A stretch of DNA of 64,000 nt from Nostoc calcicola FACHB-3891 (lineage in GTDB: Bacteria; Cyanobacteriota; Cyanobacteriia; Cyanobacteriales; Nostocaceae): positions 1 to 64,000 of the forward strand of contig NZ_JACJRQ010000038.1 in NCBI RefSeq assembly GCF_014697355.1, written 5' to 3'. The notes under the pieces were generated by a model. That model did no database searches and was not told the origin of the DNA. It worked only from the letters and a program-made list of their open reading frames with translations. Numbering within the stretch: position 1 is the stretch's first letter; each line of letters opens with the position of its first letter. Below, piece after piece: positions 25,151-34,184 of the stretch. The translations under genes and the position numbers were made by a program.

Positions 25151-25914
25151 TATGATTTGTGGGAGCTCTTAATGAAGGATTTGGTATGGTTTTGACTGGT
25201 ATGCCTTTGAGGCAAAATACGTGAAATAAGTCAGGACTGAAAACATAAGTTTACAGTTCTAGGGTAACTAATTCATGAAATAGTTGCGTCGTTGTATTTG
25301 TCATTCTACTCATTGTCAGAGAATTTCTGTGCAATAGTTAATCTAAATTACACATCTTTGCCAAATGTTAAGTATTGTAAAATTTATTTGTCAATACTTG
25401 AGAACGTCAAATTGAGCGGATAATCTCCACAATAGCAAGATTACAAATACAAAGCATCTAACAAATTAGAATGTAACACATTTACTTACATATGGTAATA
25501 TAAGTAATGTTTTTTATCAAAAAACATTGTCGAATTTACTTATATAAATCGAGTAGCTATATTTGAGAAGTGGACAACGACGCAGATGCAGCATTAGAGG
25601 CACAGTATTGCTCAGTTGTGTCATTTTTAGCCTTGGCGATGTTTTTTTCGGGTGGGTCACTCGATTTTAGATTTTGGATTTACGATTTTGGATTAACCCC
25701 ATGCACGCCACTTGCTTTATGCAGGGTTTCCCGTCCACCGCAGTGGCTTATGAATGCACGATGCTTGAATAATGAAATTGTTTGATTCTCACTCGCGTCT
25801 GAAGTCGCTTGCTCTGAAACCTTTTTTAGATTCTAGATTTTAATCCAAAATCCAAAATCTAAAATCTAAAATTGTCTCGGTCAGATTGTCCGCGCTGTAA
25901 CTGGCAGGAAAATT
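25151..25914. other. long divergent intergenic region
   Basis: About 760 bases between infC (-) and the WD40 protein (+). The part 25370-25560 is very AT-rich and includes a perfect 10-bp hairpin AATGTTTTTT-ATC-AAAAAACATT (25506-25528). Heptamers of the GATTTTA/GATTTTG type occur at about 25664-25700 and 25826-25874. A CPRC-encoding stretch at 25870-25915 is discussed under the next gene. Confidence 0.55.
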
Positions 25915-27687
25915 TTGCTTTTACAGGGACGTTATCGTTTACTTAAACGAATTGGTAAAGGGGGATTCTGCAAAACCTTCCTCGGTGTAGATGAAGGTCT
26001 GTTTCCTCCAACTCCTTGCGTGGTTCAAGAATTATCGGCAGAAGGCGAAACATCTAAAAGTTTTGAGCAAAAGGCGCAGCGGCTAGAGGAATTAGGAAAG
26101 CATCCCCAAATTCCGGCTTTATTGAGTTATTTCCAGCAAGAACAGCACTTTTATTTAGTGCAGGAGTTTATTGCAGGTAGAAATTTAGCTCAGGCGGTTG
26201 AAGAGGAGGGTGCTTTTAATGAAACTCAGGTTTGGCAGATTTTAGAGGATTTATTACCAGTTTTGCAGTTTATTAGCGATCGCCACATCATCCACCGTAA
26301 TATTAAACCCGAAAATATTATCTGTAGAACCCCTCCTAATCCCAAAGGCGAACCAAATCTAGTTATAGTTGATTTTAGCGCTGCAAAAATTGTCACAGAG
26401 ATTGATTGGCTAACAGTTGAAAACAGTATCGGTAGTCCAGAATATGCTGCACCAGAGCAAACAAAAGGAAAAGCTGTTTTTGCTAGTGACCTTTACAGTC
26501 TTGGTGTTACTTGCATTTATCTACTTACCCAAATTTCTCCTTTTGATTTATTTGATATTTCAAACAATTGCTGGGTTTGGCGAGATTATCTAACTACCAA
26601 AGCGGGCGATATCTGGCAACAAGACACAAAACATTTACGGTTGACGAAAATCCTTGACAAGTTACTACAAAATGTTGCTAGCCAACGGTTTCAATCAGCT
26701 GATGAAGTTATGCAAGCAATGGGTATGGAATGTAAAAATCAACATGTGAAATTAGCAAATCCTCTGTGGCATTGCTCATTTACTTTGATTGAATATTCTC
26801 CTGTGTTGAGCAGTGTAAATGCTCTTGCATTCTGCCCTGAAGGTAAGATTTTAGCCAGCGCTAATGATGATAAAAACATTAAATTATGGGATTTAAATAC
26901 TAAAAAAGTTATAGCTAGCTTATCGGGACATCGCCAAGCTGTAAAATCAGTTGCTTTCAGTCCTGATGGCAAAATTTTGGCAAGTGCTAGCGATGATAAA
27001 ACTATCAAATTGTGGGACATCAATACATTAAAAGAAATCTCCACTTTATTGGGACATTCGCACGCTGTGAAATCATTAGCTTTCAGTCCAGACGGAGAGA
27101 TTCTTGCTAGTGGTAGCTGGGATAAGACAGTGAAACTCTGGAATGTAAATACTGGCGATCAAATTTGCACCTTAACTGGACATAAATTACAGGTAAATTC
27201 AGTAGCATTTAGTCCCCAAGGACAAATTATAGCCAGCGCTAGTTATGACAGAACAATTCGCTTGTGGCAAATAAGTTCCCAAAAAGAATTTAAAAACTGC
27301 CCATGCTATACCTTGTTGGGCATCCTTTCGGGTCATGCATGGGCAGTTTTAACAGTCGCTTTTAGTCCTGATGGAAAAATTTTGGCGACGGGTAGCGATG
27401 ATAAAACTATTAAATTGTGGGAAGTGAACACTGGTCAGCTAATTAGTACACTTTCAGGCCATTCGTGGTCTGTAGTAAGTGTAGCTTTCACTGCCGATGG
27501 CAAAACCCTGATTAGCGCAAGTTGGGACAAGACAGTTAAACTGTGGAAAGTGAGTACAGGAGAAGAGATTGTGACTCTCTCCGATCACACAGACTCAGTA
27601 TCTGCCATTGCTGTGAGTCAAGTTGCACGACTGATTGCAAGTGGCAGCAAGGACAAGACTATTAAACTCTGGCGGCTTGTAGAATAG
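25915..27687 (+). CDS. WD40 protein with a degenerate Ser/Thr kinase domain (pseudokinase)
   Basis: A 590-residue protein with an N-terminal Hanks-type kinase fold (about 1-270) and seven WD40 repeats (about 295-590), enough for one closed propeller. The kinase has lost its catalytic residues: the VxK lysine is Gln38 (CVVQELS), HRD is HRN (Asn129 in HRNIKPEN), and DFG is DFS (153-155). The glycine-rich loop GKGGFCK and the PE-A-PEQ activation segment remain. Phosphotransfer is therefore unlikely, and it may act as a binding scaffold. The start is a TTG after which LLLQGRYRLL follows. Just upstream, in another frame, lies a DCPRCN zinc-ribbon-like stretch that normally begins such cyanobacterial kinases, suggesting a frameshift. 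Confidence 0.9.
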   Translation: MLLQGRYRLLKRIGKGGFCKTFLGVDEGLFPPTPCVVQELSAEGETSKSFEQKAQRLEELGKHPQIPALLSYFQQEQHFYLVQEFIAGRNLAQAVEEEGAFNETQVWQILEDLLPVLQFISDRHIIHRNIKPENIICRTPPNPKGEPNLVIVDFSAAKIVTEIDWLTVENSIGSPEYAAPEQTKGKAVFASDLYSLGVTCIYLLTQISPFDLFDISNNCWVWRDYLTTKAGDIWQQDTKHLRLTKILDKLLQNVASQRFQSADEVMQAMGMECKNQHVKLANPLWHCSFTLIEYSPVLSSVNALAFCPEGKILASANDDKNIKLWDLNTKKVIASLSGHRQAVKSVAFSPDGKILASASDDKTIKLWDINTLKEISTLLGHSHAVKSLAFSPDGEILASGSWDKTVKLWNVNTGDQICTLTGHKLQVNSVAFSPQGQIIASASYDRTIRLWQISSQKEFKNCPCYTLLGILSGHAWAVLTVAFSPDGKILATGSDDKTIKLWEVNTGQLISTLSGHSWSVVSVAFTADGKTLISASWDKTVKLWKVSTGEEIVTLSDHTDSVSAIAVSQVARLIASGSKDKTIKLWRLVE

Positions 27688-27709
27688 CGCGAGAGTTAAT
27701 TTTTGAATA

Positions 27710-28009
27710 TCAAGCGCTACCCGTGAAGGCAACTTCCGGAAATTTCAACTGAGCTTCTGCCATTGGGCGATTTCTGCCTTCTTCTTGCCAGTAGTTAATC
27801 ACTTCAGTTGCTTTGTTAAGCAACTCGACGCGATCGAGGTCACTAATCCAGTGTTTGGATTCGAGTTCCTTCTTTAACTCTTCCCAAGCATCATTTCTCG
27901 GCCAGAAAAAGTACTTGGTCAAAGGACTTGTGCCTTTGCCGACAACTTGATCGACTGCTAGAGCGACGTTTTCGTCTAACCACAGAATTTTCAAAATAAA
28001 CTTGGTCAA
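27710..28009 (-). CDS. ycf65: Ycf65 / PSRP-3 ribosomal protein
   Basis: A 99-residue protein matching the cyanobacterial and plastid 30S-associated protein PSRP-3 (Ycf65, cS23). Recognisable stretches are KFILKILWLDENVALAVDQ, GKGTSPLTKYFFWPRNDAWE and a C-terminal NYWQEEGR. It sits on the small subunit and is specific to the photosynthetic lineage. The start is TTG at 28009 with a strong GGAGG five bases upstream. It is alone, convergent with the WD40 gene. Confidence 0.92.
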   Translation of the reverse strand: MTKFILKILWLDENVALAVDQVVGKGTSPLTKYFFWPRNDAWEELKKELESKHWISDLDRVELLNKATEVINYWQEEGRNRPMAEAQLKFPEVAFTGSA

Positions 28010-28190
28010 TCACACCTCCGGGAATCTCCGGGCATTACTTAACTAGGATAGCGATCGCTTATTTTAACGCAATACCCCTTCAATGACCAAATAGTAATGG
28101 GGATACGGGCATGGGGGAGACAGTCACGGGTACGCAGGGGTCTCCCCAAGTGAAGCAACTGCCCTCAACATACAGCGTTTTTCAGGTAAA

Positions 28191-28246
28191 TGAGGTACAC
28201 GGGTAGGGGCGAACGGCCGTTCGCCCCCACAATTATCTGTACCTCA
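28191..28246. mobile_element. short element with TGAGGTACA/TGTACCTCA ends
   Basis: Terminal inverted repeats TGAGGTACA (28191-28199) and TGTACCTCA (28238-28246) enclose the palindrome GTAGGGGCGAACGG/CCGTTCGCCCCCAC. An element with the same ends is at 54239-54313. It is probably a miniature mobile or folded repeat, and no target duplication could be fixed. Confidence 0.5.
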
Positions 28247-28316
28247 CCAAGTTGCAATCTGCTGTAATTCGTAATTGATAATGGGCGTAGCCCATTACGA
28301 ATTAGTAATTATTTAG

Positions 28317-28451
28317 TCATGGGGCATTAGACAATGAGAGTCTCATCATTGACCCTAGCTTCTTAGCTTGGTGTATGTTCTCGCCAAGCTCTATCAACTG
28401 GTTTTCTAGATTGGGGTCGTAGCCTTGGGCTGCTAGTTGTGCGTACTCGGT
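28317..28451 (-). pseudogene. C-terminal coding remnant of unknown gene
   Basis: On the minus strand a frame of about 45 codons reads TEYAQLAAQGYDPNLENQLI... and ends at a TGA (28317-28319), with an in-frame stop just upstream (28452-28454). The composition is protein-like and well unlike the neighbouring repeat DNA. It looks like the tail of a decayed helical protein. I cannot name the family, and coincidence is possible. Confidence 0.3.
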
Positions 28452-28454
28452 TCA

Positions 28455-28789
28455 GGTAACATTTTAAATGATAATATTAGGGTTGTATTTTGGGCACAAT
28501 GTTTCGATTGCCATTGTTACAGATGGAAAAGCGCAAAGCACCCAAAACTAAGCGTAATGATTTATTGATCAAAACCTATTCCATATATAGAGGGGAGCCA
28601 ATTGTTGAAACTCTTGAATATGCAATTAATTTGAAAATCACTATAGTAATCCGGCATATTTTGATTCACAATTATCAGATCGGCAATTTAGTGTAAATGC
28701 TCACTTCTGCACTGGAAGAGTGGAAAGATTAACACAAGTTATTTTTCTAGTTATTATTCATTAATAAAAAGGAGAAAAGAAGAAACGAA
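28455..28789. other. intergenic region before the methyltransferase
   Basis: AT-rich, with a 68-codon TTG-started frame (28490-28696) that has no ribosome-binding site or recognisable feature, so I do not call it. A good AAAGGAG site lies just before the ATG at 28790. Confidence 0.5.
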
Positions 28790-29500
28790 ATGAGCAGCTA
28801 TACTCCTATGTCTCACTACTACGATACGATCATGACGTCAGGTTATTATAACTATGAAATAATTGCAAATAGTATTTTAAACTATATGTCTGCACGGAAG
28901 ATTCTTGAAATCGGATGTGGAACAGGATTAATTCTAGAAAAATTAGCTCATATGCAGGTGTTTGACACAATTGTTGGAGTGGATTTAACTGAGGAAATGT
29001 TAGCAATTGCTGAAAAGCGTTTACATTTATTTTCTCATGTCAAACTCTCATTACAAAATATTATTGATTTATCTTTACCAGAGGAATACGATCTTGCTTT
29101 TTCCTATGGCGGGGTTTGGTATTTTGTTATCGATGGCGATCGCGAACCTTTTTTAGTGAGTCATTTAGTCAGTGATGTTGATAACCACCAAGGATTTGCC
29201 CGATTAACAAAACATATTCGTCCTCAAGGTAAATTGTTATTGGGTATCCAAGGGCCACATTTTGATTACAATAAAGTTGTGAGTAATGGTATGGTATATT
29301 CGCAGAAAATATCGCCTTCTCAACGAGGCTTTATTAAAGACTATTACCTTTTGAATGGCAGTGAAATTATGATGCAACAAACACTTCATTATTCCACTTA
29401 TTCTTTTGCTGAAGCTCAAGAATTATTAGAAACTTATGGTTTTAAATACAAACCAGCAGAAACTACAAACAAGCTATTTTTGGAGTTTGAGAAGTTATGA
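28790..29500 (+). CDS. class I SAM-dependent methyltransferase
   Basis: A 236-residue methyltransferase. Motif I is LEIGCGTG (39-46), motif II ends in VDLTEEMLAIAEKR, and motif III-like EYDLAFSYGGVWYF follows. The C-terminal half varies, as usual for small-molecule methyltransferases. The acceptor is unknown. Its stop overlaps the start of the next gene (ATGA), so the two are translationally coupled. A transporter gene follows these two, which suggests a short pathway that makes and perhaps exports a methylated metabolite. An AAAGGAG site precedes the start. Confidence 0.92.
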   Translation: MSSYTPMSHYYDTIMTSGYYNYEIIANSILNYMSARKILEIGCGTGLILEKLAHMQVFDTIVGVDLTEEMLAIAEKRLHLFSHVKLSLQNIIDLSLPEEYDLAFSYGGVWYFVIDGDREPFLVSHLVSDVDNHQGFARLTKHIRPQGKLLLGIQGPHFDYNKVVSNGMVYSQKISPSQRGFIKDYYLLNGSEIMMQQTLHYSTYSFAEAQELLETYGFKYKPAETTNKLFLEFEKL

Positions 29501-30387
29501 ATATCGGTTTTATTGGCACAGGTTCAATGGGTAATCCCATTGCTTTCAACTTATTGAAGGCTGGACATAATTTATTTGTTTATGACATTAGACCACAAGC
29601 TTACGAAAATCTTGTGGCATCAGGTGCTAAAGCTTGTGCAACCCCTGCCGAAGTTGCCCAACAAGTAGAAACTATCTTTTTATCATTACCTAGTCATATT
29701 GAAGTTGCAGCAGTTTGTCTGTCTGAGAATGGTTTGTTTAGCATGATAAAAAAGGGAACTTTTTTAATTGATTTAACTACTATATCTATTCAATTAATCC
29801 CTCAATTAGAAGCAGCAGAAACTGAGTATGGTTTTCATTATTTAGCTTCTCCGGTTTCTGAAGGTGTAGATAATGCTAAGATAGGCAAGATATCTATCTT
29901 TGTTGGAGGAAGACAGGAAGATTATCAGCAATGCTTACCTTTGTACCTTACTATTGGCAAAGAAATTATATATACGGGCGATCATCTATCAGCAATTGCA
30001 GCAAAGTTACTAACTAATCTCTTATGGTTTATTAATGCAGCAGCAATTGGTGAAGCCTTAATATTAGGTGCGAAGTCTGGCATCGATCTGCTAACCTTAC
30101 AGAAGGTTATTTTAAATAGTTGTGGAAGTAGTTGGGTTGCTTCTCATGATATGGCCTCTATTTATAATGGCAGCTACGATCCCAGCTTTACAACTAAGTT
30201 ATGTTGTAAAGACCTACACTTAATCTATGAGCTAGCAAAACATTTCAATGTGCCAATTGAAATAGGGGCATTGGTAGAGCAAATTTTCCGGCGTTCCAGC
30301 AACATATATGGGGATGATTCACCCGAATTATCAGTGGTAAAATACCTCGAAGATATAACTAAAACCAGCCTAACACTTTTAAATTAA
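29497..30387 (+). CDS. beta-hydroxyacid dehydrogenase / 3-hydroxyisobutyrate dehydrogenase-like
   Basis: A 296-residue NAD(P)-dependent oxidoreductase. The Rossmann motif is GFIGTGSMGNPIA (4-16), then a second-strand acidic VYDIRP. The substrate-binding stretch DLTTISIQ stands where the family has D-x-S-T. The helical C-terminal domain holds SAIAAKLLTNLLWF, where the lysine aligns with the catalytic Lys of the family. Relatives oxidise 3-hydroxy acids, reduce glyoxylate or succinic semialdehyde, or act as imine reductases; which applies is unclear. The start overlaps the methyltransferase stop by 4 bases. Confidence 0.9.
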   Translation: MNIGFIGTGSMGNPIAFNLLKAGHNLFVYDIRPQAYENLVASGAKACATPAEVAQQVETIFLSLPSHIEVAAVCLSENGLFSMIKKGTFLIDLTTISIQLIPQLEAAETEYGFHYLASPVSEGVDNAKIGKISIFVGGRQEDYQQCLPLYLTIGKEIIYTGDHLSAIAAKLLTNLLWFINAAAIGEALILGAKSGIDLLTLQKVILNSCGSSWVASHDMASIYNGSYDPSFTTKLCCKDLHLIYELAKHFNVPIEIGALVEQIFRRSSNIYGDDSPELSVVKYLEDITKTSLTLLN

Positions 30388-30579
30388 CTTCGAGCAGTCA
30401 TTTAACTCTACTTCTGGTAACGCCATAAATTAGACTATACTTTTAATAATATCACTTAAAGGATATAATTTACTTATATTTTAAGTGTCATCACAAAGTT
30501 TAATCAAATAACAGTAATTTATGCAATCCTAAGTTACCTGTAAAAAACGAGTTAAACAGTTATTTATTCATTTAGTCTA

Positions 30580-31101
30580 ATGAGCAATTGGATTTACCTT
30601 TTAGTGGCGATAGTTCTGGAAATATTAGCCACAAGCTGCATGAAATTATCAGAAGGATTTTCTAAAGTTTTGCCTTCAATTTTGATGTTTGTCTTGTATG
30701 GCATTTGTTTTACAATAATGACATTTGTCCTCACAAAAATCGAGTTGGGTGTTGTTTACGCAATTTGGTCTGGTTTGGGAACAGCCGTAATCTCAGCCAT
30801 AGGAATTTTTTGGCTAAATGAGTCTGCAAGTCTAGTAAAAATAGGTGCAATATTACTGATAATAATTGGAGTAGCTATCCTGAAATTGAATCCTGAATCC
30901 TCTATTTTAGATGAGAAAAAACTTTTTCAGGCTCAGGTGACTGGCATGACTATCCCTGAAACTACACAAGCTGTCAAGACAGAGGAAGCTCTTTCTCCGG
31001 CTGAAAACACTGTCTTATTAATGCCACAAATGCTGACAAACTATCCAAAACTAGAGCAACCTTCAAAAACAAGATCGGAACAATTAGAGAATCAGACGTA
31101 G
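30580..31101 (+). CDS. SMR-family (EmrE-like) efflux transporter with C-terminal tail
   Basis: A small multidrug resistance transporter, with four membrane helices in residues 1-107. Glu14 in LEILATS is the proton/substrate site, MKLSEGFSK and YAIWSGLG are typical of the EmrE/Qac branch, and the length to residue 107 matches the family. Residues 108-173 are an added soluble tail (DEKKLFQAQ onward, rich in Thr, Glu and Pro) not found in standard SMR proteins. The protein would exchange cationic hydrophobic compounds for protons. It lies about 190 bases after the dehydrogenase, possibly as the exporter of their product. Confidence 0.92.
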   Translation: MSNWIYLLVAIVLEILATSCMKLSEGFSKVLPSILMFVLYGICFTIMTFVLTKIELGVVYAIWSGLGTAVISAIGIFWLNESASLVKIGAILLIIIGVAILKLNPESSILDEKKLFQAQVTGMTIPETTQAVKTEEALSPAENTVLLMPQMLTNYPKLEQPSKTRSEQLENQT

Positions 31102-31411
31102 TTTAAAAGCTTATATTCAAAGCATTTCTGGTGTTTGACTGAGTTTACGTAGTTCGGTTTAATTGTGCCTACCTACTTAATTAGCTAAGTTAAACAAATT
31201 TTTAGACAAAAAAGCCTTGCGGTTAGTGGATGACCAGAAGCTATGGTTTTGGGTGATGATATGACGTTCAACTAGCTTTATGTCTTGATTATATAATCAG
31301 CATAACTCTGGACAAAAAAATCACCAAAACTCCCTCATTATTGATGTTTAGCTGAAAAAATGAGGAATATTGAGCATAATTAGCTAGATTTTATGGAACT
31401 GCATTTACCCC
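31102..31411. other. intergenic region
   Basis: About 310 bases, AT-rich, without a frame, repeat or strong hairpin that I can support. It contains the promoter of the HAD-family gene. Confidence 0.5.
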
Positions 31412-32218
31412 ATGACTCAAGAAACTTCTACAAAAGCGGCCGTTGTTTTCGATATTGATGGTGTTGTGCGTGATGTCAGTGGTTCCTATCGCCGAGCGAT
31501 CGCAGATACTGTAGAATACTTCACAAATACTGCATATCGCCCCACACCCATAGACATTGACCAACTCAAGTCCGAAGGCGTGTGGAATAACGATTGGGAA
31601 GCATCCCAGGAATTAATTTACCGCTACTTTACAGTTCAAGGACAGACCCGCGAACAATTGCAACTAGATTACAATGCGATCGTTGCTTTTTTCCAATCGC
31701 GTTACCGAGGCCCAGACCCCAACAATTTGACGGGTTATATCTGTCATGAACCTTTATTGTTACAATCTAGCTACTTAGAGCAACTTACCCAAGCTGGAAT
31801 TGCTTGGGGATTTTTCAGCGGTGCTACTCGTGTTTCGGCTAACTATGTCTTAGAAAAACGTCTGGGCTTGCAATCTCCAGTATTGATAGCGATGGAGGAT
31901 GCACCAGGTAAACCCGACCCTACTGGGCTTTTTGCTACAGTTCATCAATTGGAAAATGGAATTGAGCCAATATCAGCGATCGTGTATGTGGGGGATACAG
32001 TAGGAGACATGTATACTGTAGAAAAAGCACGGAATTTAGATTCTGCTCGCACTTGGATTGGTGTGGGGGTTCTACCGCCCCATGTGCAGGAAACAGCAGC
32101 GCGGGGTGAGGCATATGGTGAAACACTGCTAAGAGCTGGAGCTGCGATCGTTTTGCCTAATGTGCAGGAATTGACCCCAAAACAGATTCACAAATTAATT
32201 GGCAGAGTGTGTGGTTAA
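31412..32218 (+). CDS. HAD-superfamily IA phosphatase-like protein
   Basis: A 268-residue HAD hydrolase of the small cyanobacterial subgroup sometimes labelled TIGR01548. Motif I is FDIDGVVRDV (Asp14, Asp16), motif II the SGATR segment (about 137), motif III the conserved lysine in PGKPDP (about 167), and motif IV GDTVGDMYT (about 193-200). The cap (about 30-110) is helical. It should dephosphorylate a small phosphometabolite; the substrate is unknown. A role in histidinol or sugar phosphate metabolism has been suggested for relatives, which I cannot confirm here. It precedes map by about 95 bases. Confidence 0.88.
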   Translation: MTQETSTKAAVVFDIDGVVRDVSGSYRRAIADTVEYFTNTAYRPTPIDIDQLKSEGVWNNDWEASQELIYRYFTVQGQTREQLQLDYNAIVAFFQSRYRGPDPNNLTGYICHEPLLLQSSYLEQLTQAGIAWGFFSGATRVSANYVLEKRLGLQSPVLIAMEDAPGKPDPTGLFATVHQLENGIEPISAIVYVGDTVGDMYTVEKARNLDSARTWIGVGVLPPHVQETAARGEAYGETLLRAGAAIVLPNVQELTPKQIHKLIGRVCG

Positions 32219-32312
32219 AAATAAGCTAGTTTAAATATAGATATTATTTCTCAATTAACCTAGAAAGACATTGACACTTAAGCTGCAAAGCGCCAGTAAT
32301 TATTAATTTCCC

Positions 32313-33140
32313 ATGAACATTTTCAGTAACTTACTTTCTCAATCAACTCAGCCTGCACCTGCAAAAAAACAACGTCGAGGAATTGAAATTAAATCCCCGC
32401 GTGAAATTGAAATCATGCGGCAATCAGCGGCAATTGTGGCAACTGTGCTAAAAGAAATTTCTGAGCTAGTAAAGCCAGGAATGACCACGGCTGACCTCGA
32501 TGCTTATGCGGAAAAACGCATCCGCGAAATGGGAGCAACGCCGAGTTTTAAAGGATATCATGGGTTTCCAGGTTCTATTTGCTCCAGCATTAATAATGAA
32601 GTAGTACATGGTATTCCTAGTCCCAAGAAAGTAATCCGCCCTGGAGATGTATTAAAGGTTGATACAGGCGCTTATTATCAAGGCTTTCATGGTGATTCTT
32701 GCATTACAATTGCTGTTGGAGAGGTGACCCCACTAGCGGCTAAACTAATTCGCGTCGCAGAAGAGGCTTTATTTAAGGGCATTGAACAAGTTAAAGCTGG
32801 TGTCTACTTGCTTGACCTGGCTGGACCGATTGAAGACCATGTGAAAGCTAACGGTTTCAGTATCGTTGAAGAGTTTACCGGACACGGTGTCGGTCGTAAC
32901 TTGCACGAAGAACCTTCAGTATTCAACTTCCGTACCCGCGAACTGCCAAATGTTAAACTTCGTGCGGGGATGACCCTGGCAATTGAGCCAATTGTAAATG
33001 CTGGTTCTAGACATACACGAACATTATCTGACCGTTGGACAGCTGTGACTGTGGATAATGCTTTGTCGGCTCAGTTTGAGCATACAGTATTGGTCACGGA
33101 AACTGGCTATGAGATTTTGACTGACCGTTCTAAGGTTTAA
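32313..33140 (+). CDS. map: methionine aminopeptidase, type I
   Basis: A 275-residue metallopeptidase that removes N-terminal methionine. The metal ligands are Asp117 (VDTGA), Asp128 (HGDSC), His191 (GHGVGR), Glu224 (AIEPIV) and Glu of FEHTVLV. His99 in VVHGIP is the substrate-contact histidine. An N-terminal extension of about 25 residues (NLLSQSTQPAPAKKQRRG) precedes the catalytic domain. Bacterial genomes in this group often hold several map paralogues, so this may not be the only copy. Confidence 0.96.
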   Translation: MNIFSNLLSQSTQPAPAKKQRRGIEIKSPREIEIMRQSAAIVATVLKEISELVKPGMTTADLDAYAEKRIREMGATPSFKGYHGFPGSICSSINNEVVHGIPSPKKVIRPGDVLKVDTGAYYQGFHGDSCITIAVGEVTPLAAKLIRVAEEALFKGIEQVKAGVYLLDLAGPIEDHVKANGFSIVEEFTGHGVGRNLHEEPSVFNFRTRELPNVKLRAGMTLAIEPIVNAGSRHTRTLSDRWTAVTVDNALSAQFEHTVLVTETGYEILTDRSKV

Positions 33141-33183
33141 TTGCTAGTTAAAATTAGATGTTATTGAGAGAGGTGAAGCGTCA

Positions 33184-33214
33184 AAAGAAGGCGATTTGCC
33201 TCTTTATTTTTTAT
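33184..33214 (+). terminator. possible terminator after map
   Basis: AAGAAGGCGATTTGCCTCTTT followed by ATTTTTTAT forms an imperfect stem and a T-rich tail about 45 bases after the map stop. Confidence 0.5.
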
Positions 33215-33275
33215 GTAAAGGTTGGCAGATTTAATTTCTGAAATTACCAAAAAACTATGAAGCGATCGCAAGCAA

Positions 33276-33746
33276 CTACTGTGCCGATCTCCAAGACTTG
33301 AGTTTGGTGAGTGCAGGTTTAGAAGGTGTAGACAAATTGAGCCGATATAGGAATATTGGGACATAGGAACCATTACCCTCGCGGACGGTGACGAGAAAGG
33401 CTGTTTTATTACGTGGATCTTTCTCGATTTTATCGATGTAACCAGACTGTATTTTTTCTATGTCTAAAGGTTTTGCTTGTTTAAATCCTGGTTGTGAAAT
33501 ACAAATAATAGTACTTCCATCTTGATACCTACCTGAGTAAAACCAATAAGTTTGTCCTTTAGTTTTAAATTCAGATTTATAAAAAATAGTAAACCTGTCA
33601 AATTCATTTAATTGCTGATTTTTTTTGCAGTTATTGTCAATGTATATTTCTTGAGCAGTAGTTGGAGTATTAGAAGATAAACCCAGTATTAAACTAATCG
33701 CTAATCCAGTTGTCAGCGTTATTTGAGCAATGCGGTTATGAATCAT
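33276..33746 (-). CDS. exported hypothetical protein (COP23-like)
   Basis: A 156-residue protein with a signal peptide (1-31, cleavage near TAQ/EI). The mature domain is beta-rich, with two cysteines (CKKNQQ and IICIS) suited to a disulfide in the periplasm. Its layout (DRFTIFYKSEFKTKG, YWFYSGRYQDGSTIICIS, then SGYIDKIEKDPRNKT) recalls cyanobacterial COP23-type proteins, whose function is unknown. It is first of three small minus-strand genes lying beyond the end of the T4SS-like block; a link is not shown. Confidence 0.65.
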   Translation of the reverse strand: MIHNRIAQITLTTGLAISLILGLSSNTPTTAQEIYIDNNCKKNQQLNEFDRFTIFYKSEFKTKGQTYWFYSGRYQDGSTIICISQPGFKQAKPLDIEKIQSGYIDKIEKDPRNKTAFLVTVREGNGSYVPIFLYRLNLSTPSKPALTKLKSWRSAQ

Positions 33747-33860
33747 AAGTTATGCTTGAAATTAAACATTGACTAGATTCAGATTGCTGTTGCAAATCCT
33801 TTAGCCATTGATGCAGCAACAATTGAGCAATTAACGCAAAAGTTCCAATCTTAAGACTAG

Positions 33861-34118
33861 TTATGAATGAACTTTCCCTTTAATTAAACGGTGAAGCAGG
33901 CGACAAGGCCAGAAAAAAGCCCCACAAATACTTACCGAGGCAATGGCAGCCACAATTCGCCAATTCAAATTAGGCGAGTTGCCAGACTCCAAGGACTGAT
34001 TTTGTGTGCTTTTAACTAGTTCTGGCGCAGAATGAGAGAGCTGACTGACTGTACTCACCCCTTCAATCGCTGCTCCAATTAGATAAGCTACTAGGGCAAT
34101 TATTAGCCAGTGGTTCAT
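33861..34118 (-). CDS. small two-helix membrane protein
   Basis: An 85-residue protein with hydrophobic segments at about 4-22 and 55-72, a polar Ser/Asn-rich loop between and a basic tail (RLLHRLIKGK). No family is recognised. It sits between two other small minus-strand genes, about 65 bases from the next. Size and topology would fit a small accessory membrane protein of the T4SS-like block upstream, but that is guesswork. Confidence 0.6.
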   Translation of the reverse strand: MNHWLIIALVAYLIGAAIEGVSTVSQLSHSAPELVKSTQNQSLESGNSPNLNWRIVAAIASVSICGAFFWPCRLLHRLIKGKVHS

Positions 34119-34184
34119 TCTGTTGCACTATTTGAGCTGTGAGCGTATGCTTGTTGGCAGTGAACAATCATTTGGTTTCTTGTC

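Noticed and set aside
28490..28696. 68-codon frame starting with TTG
   Set aside because: No ribosome-binding site, no recognisable fold, and a mixed repeat background; could be a remnant but not supported.
30388..30579. Riboswitch before the SMR transporter (guanidine type)
   Set aside because: The AT-rich leader lacks the conserved ACGR-type loops of that class.
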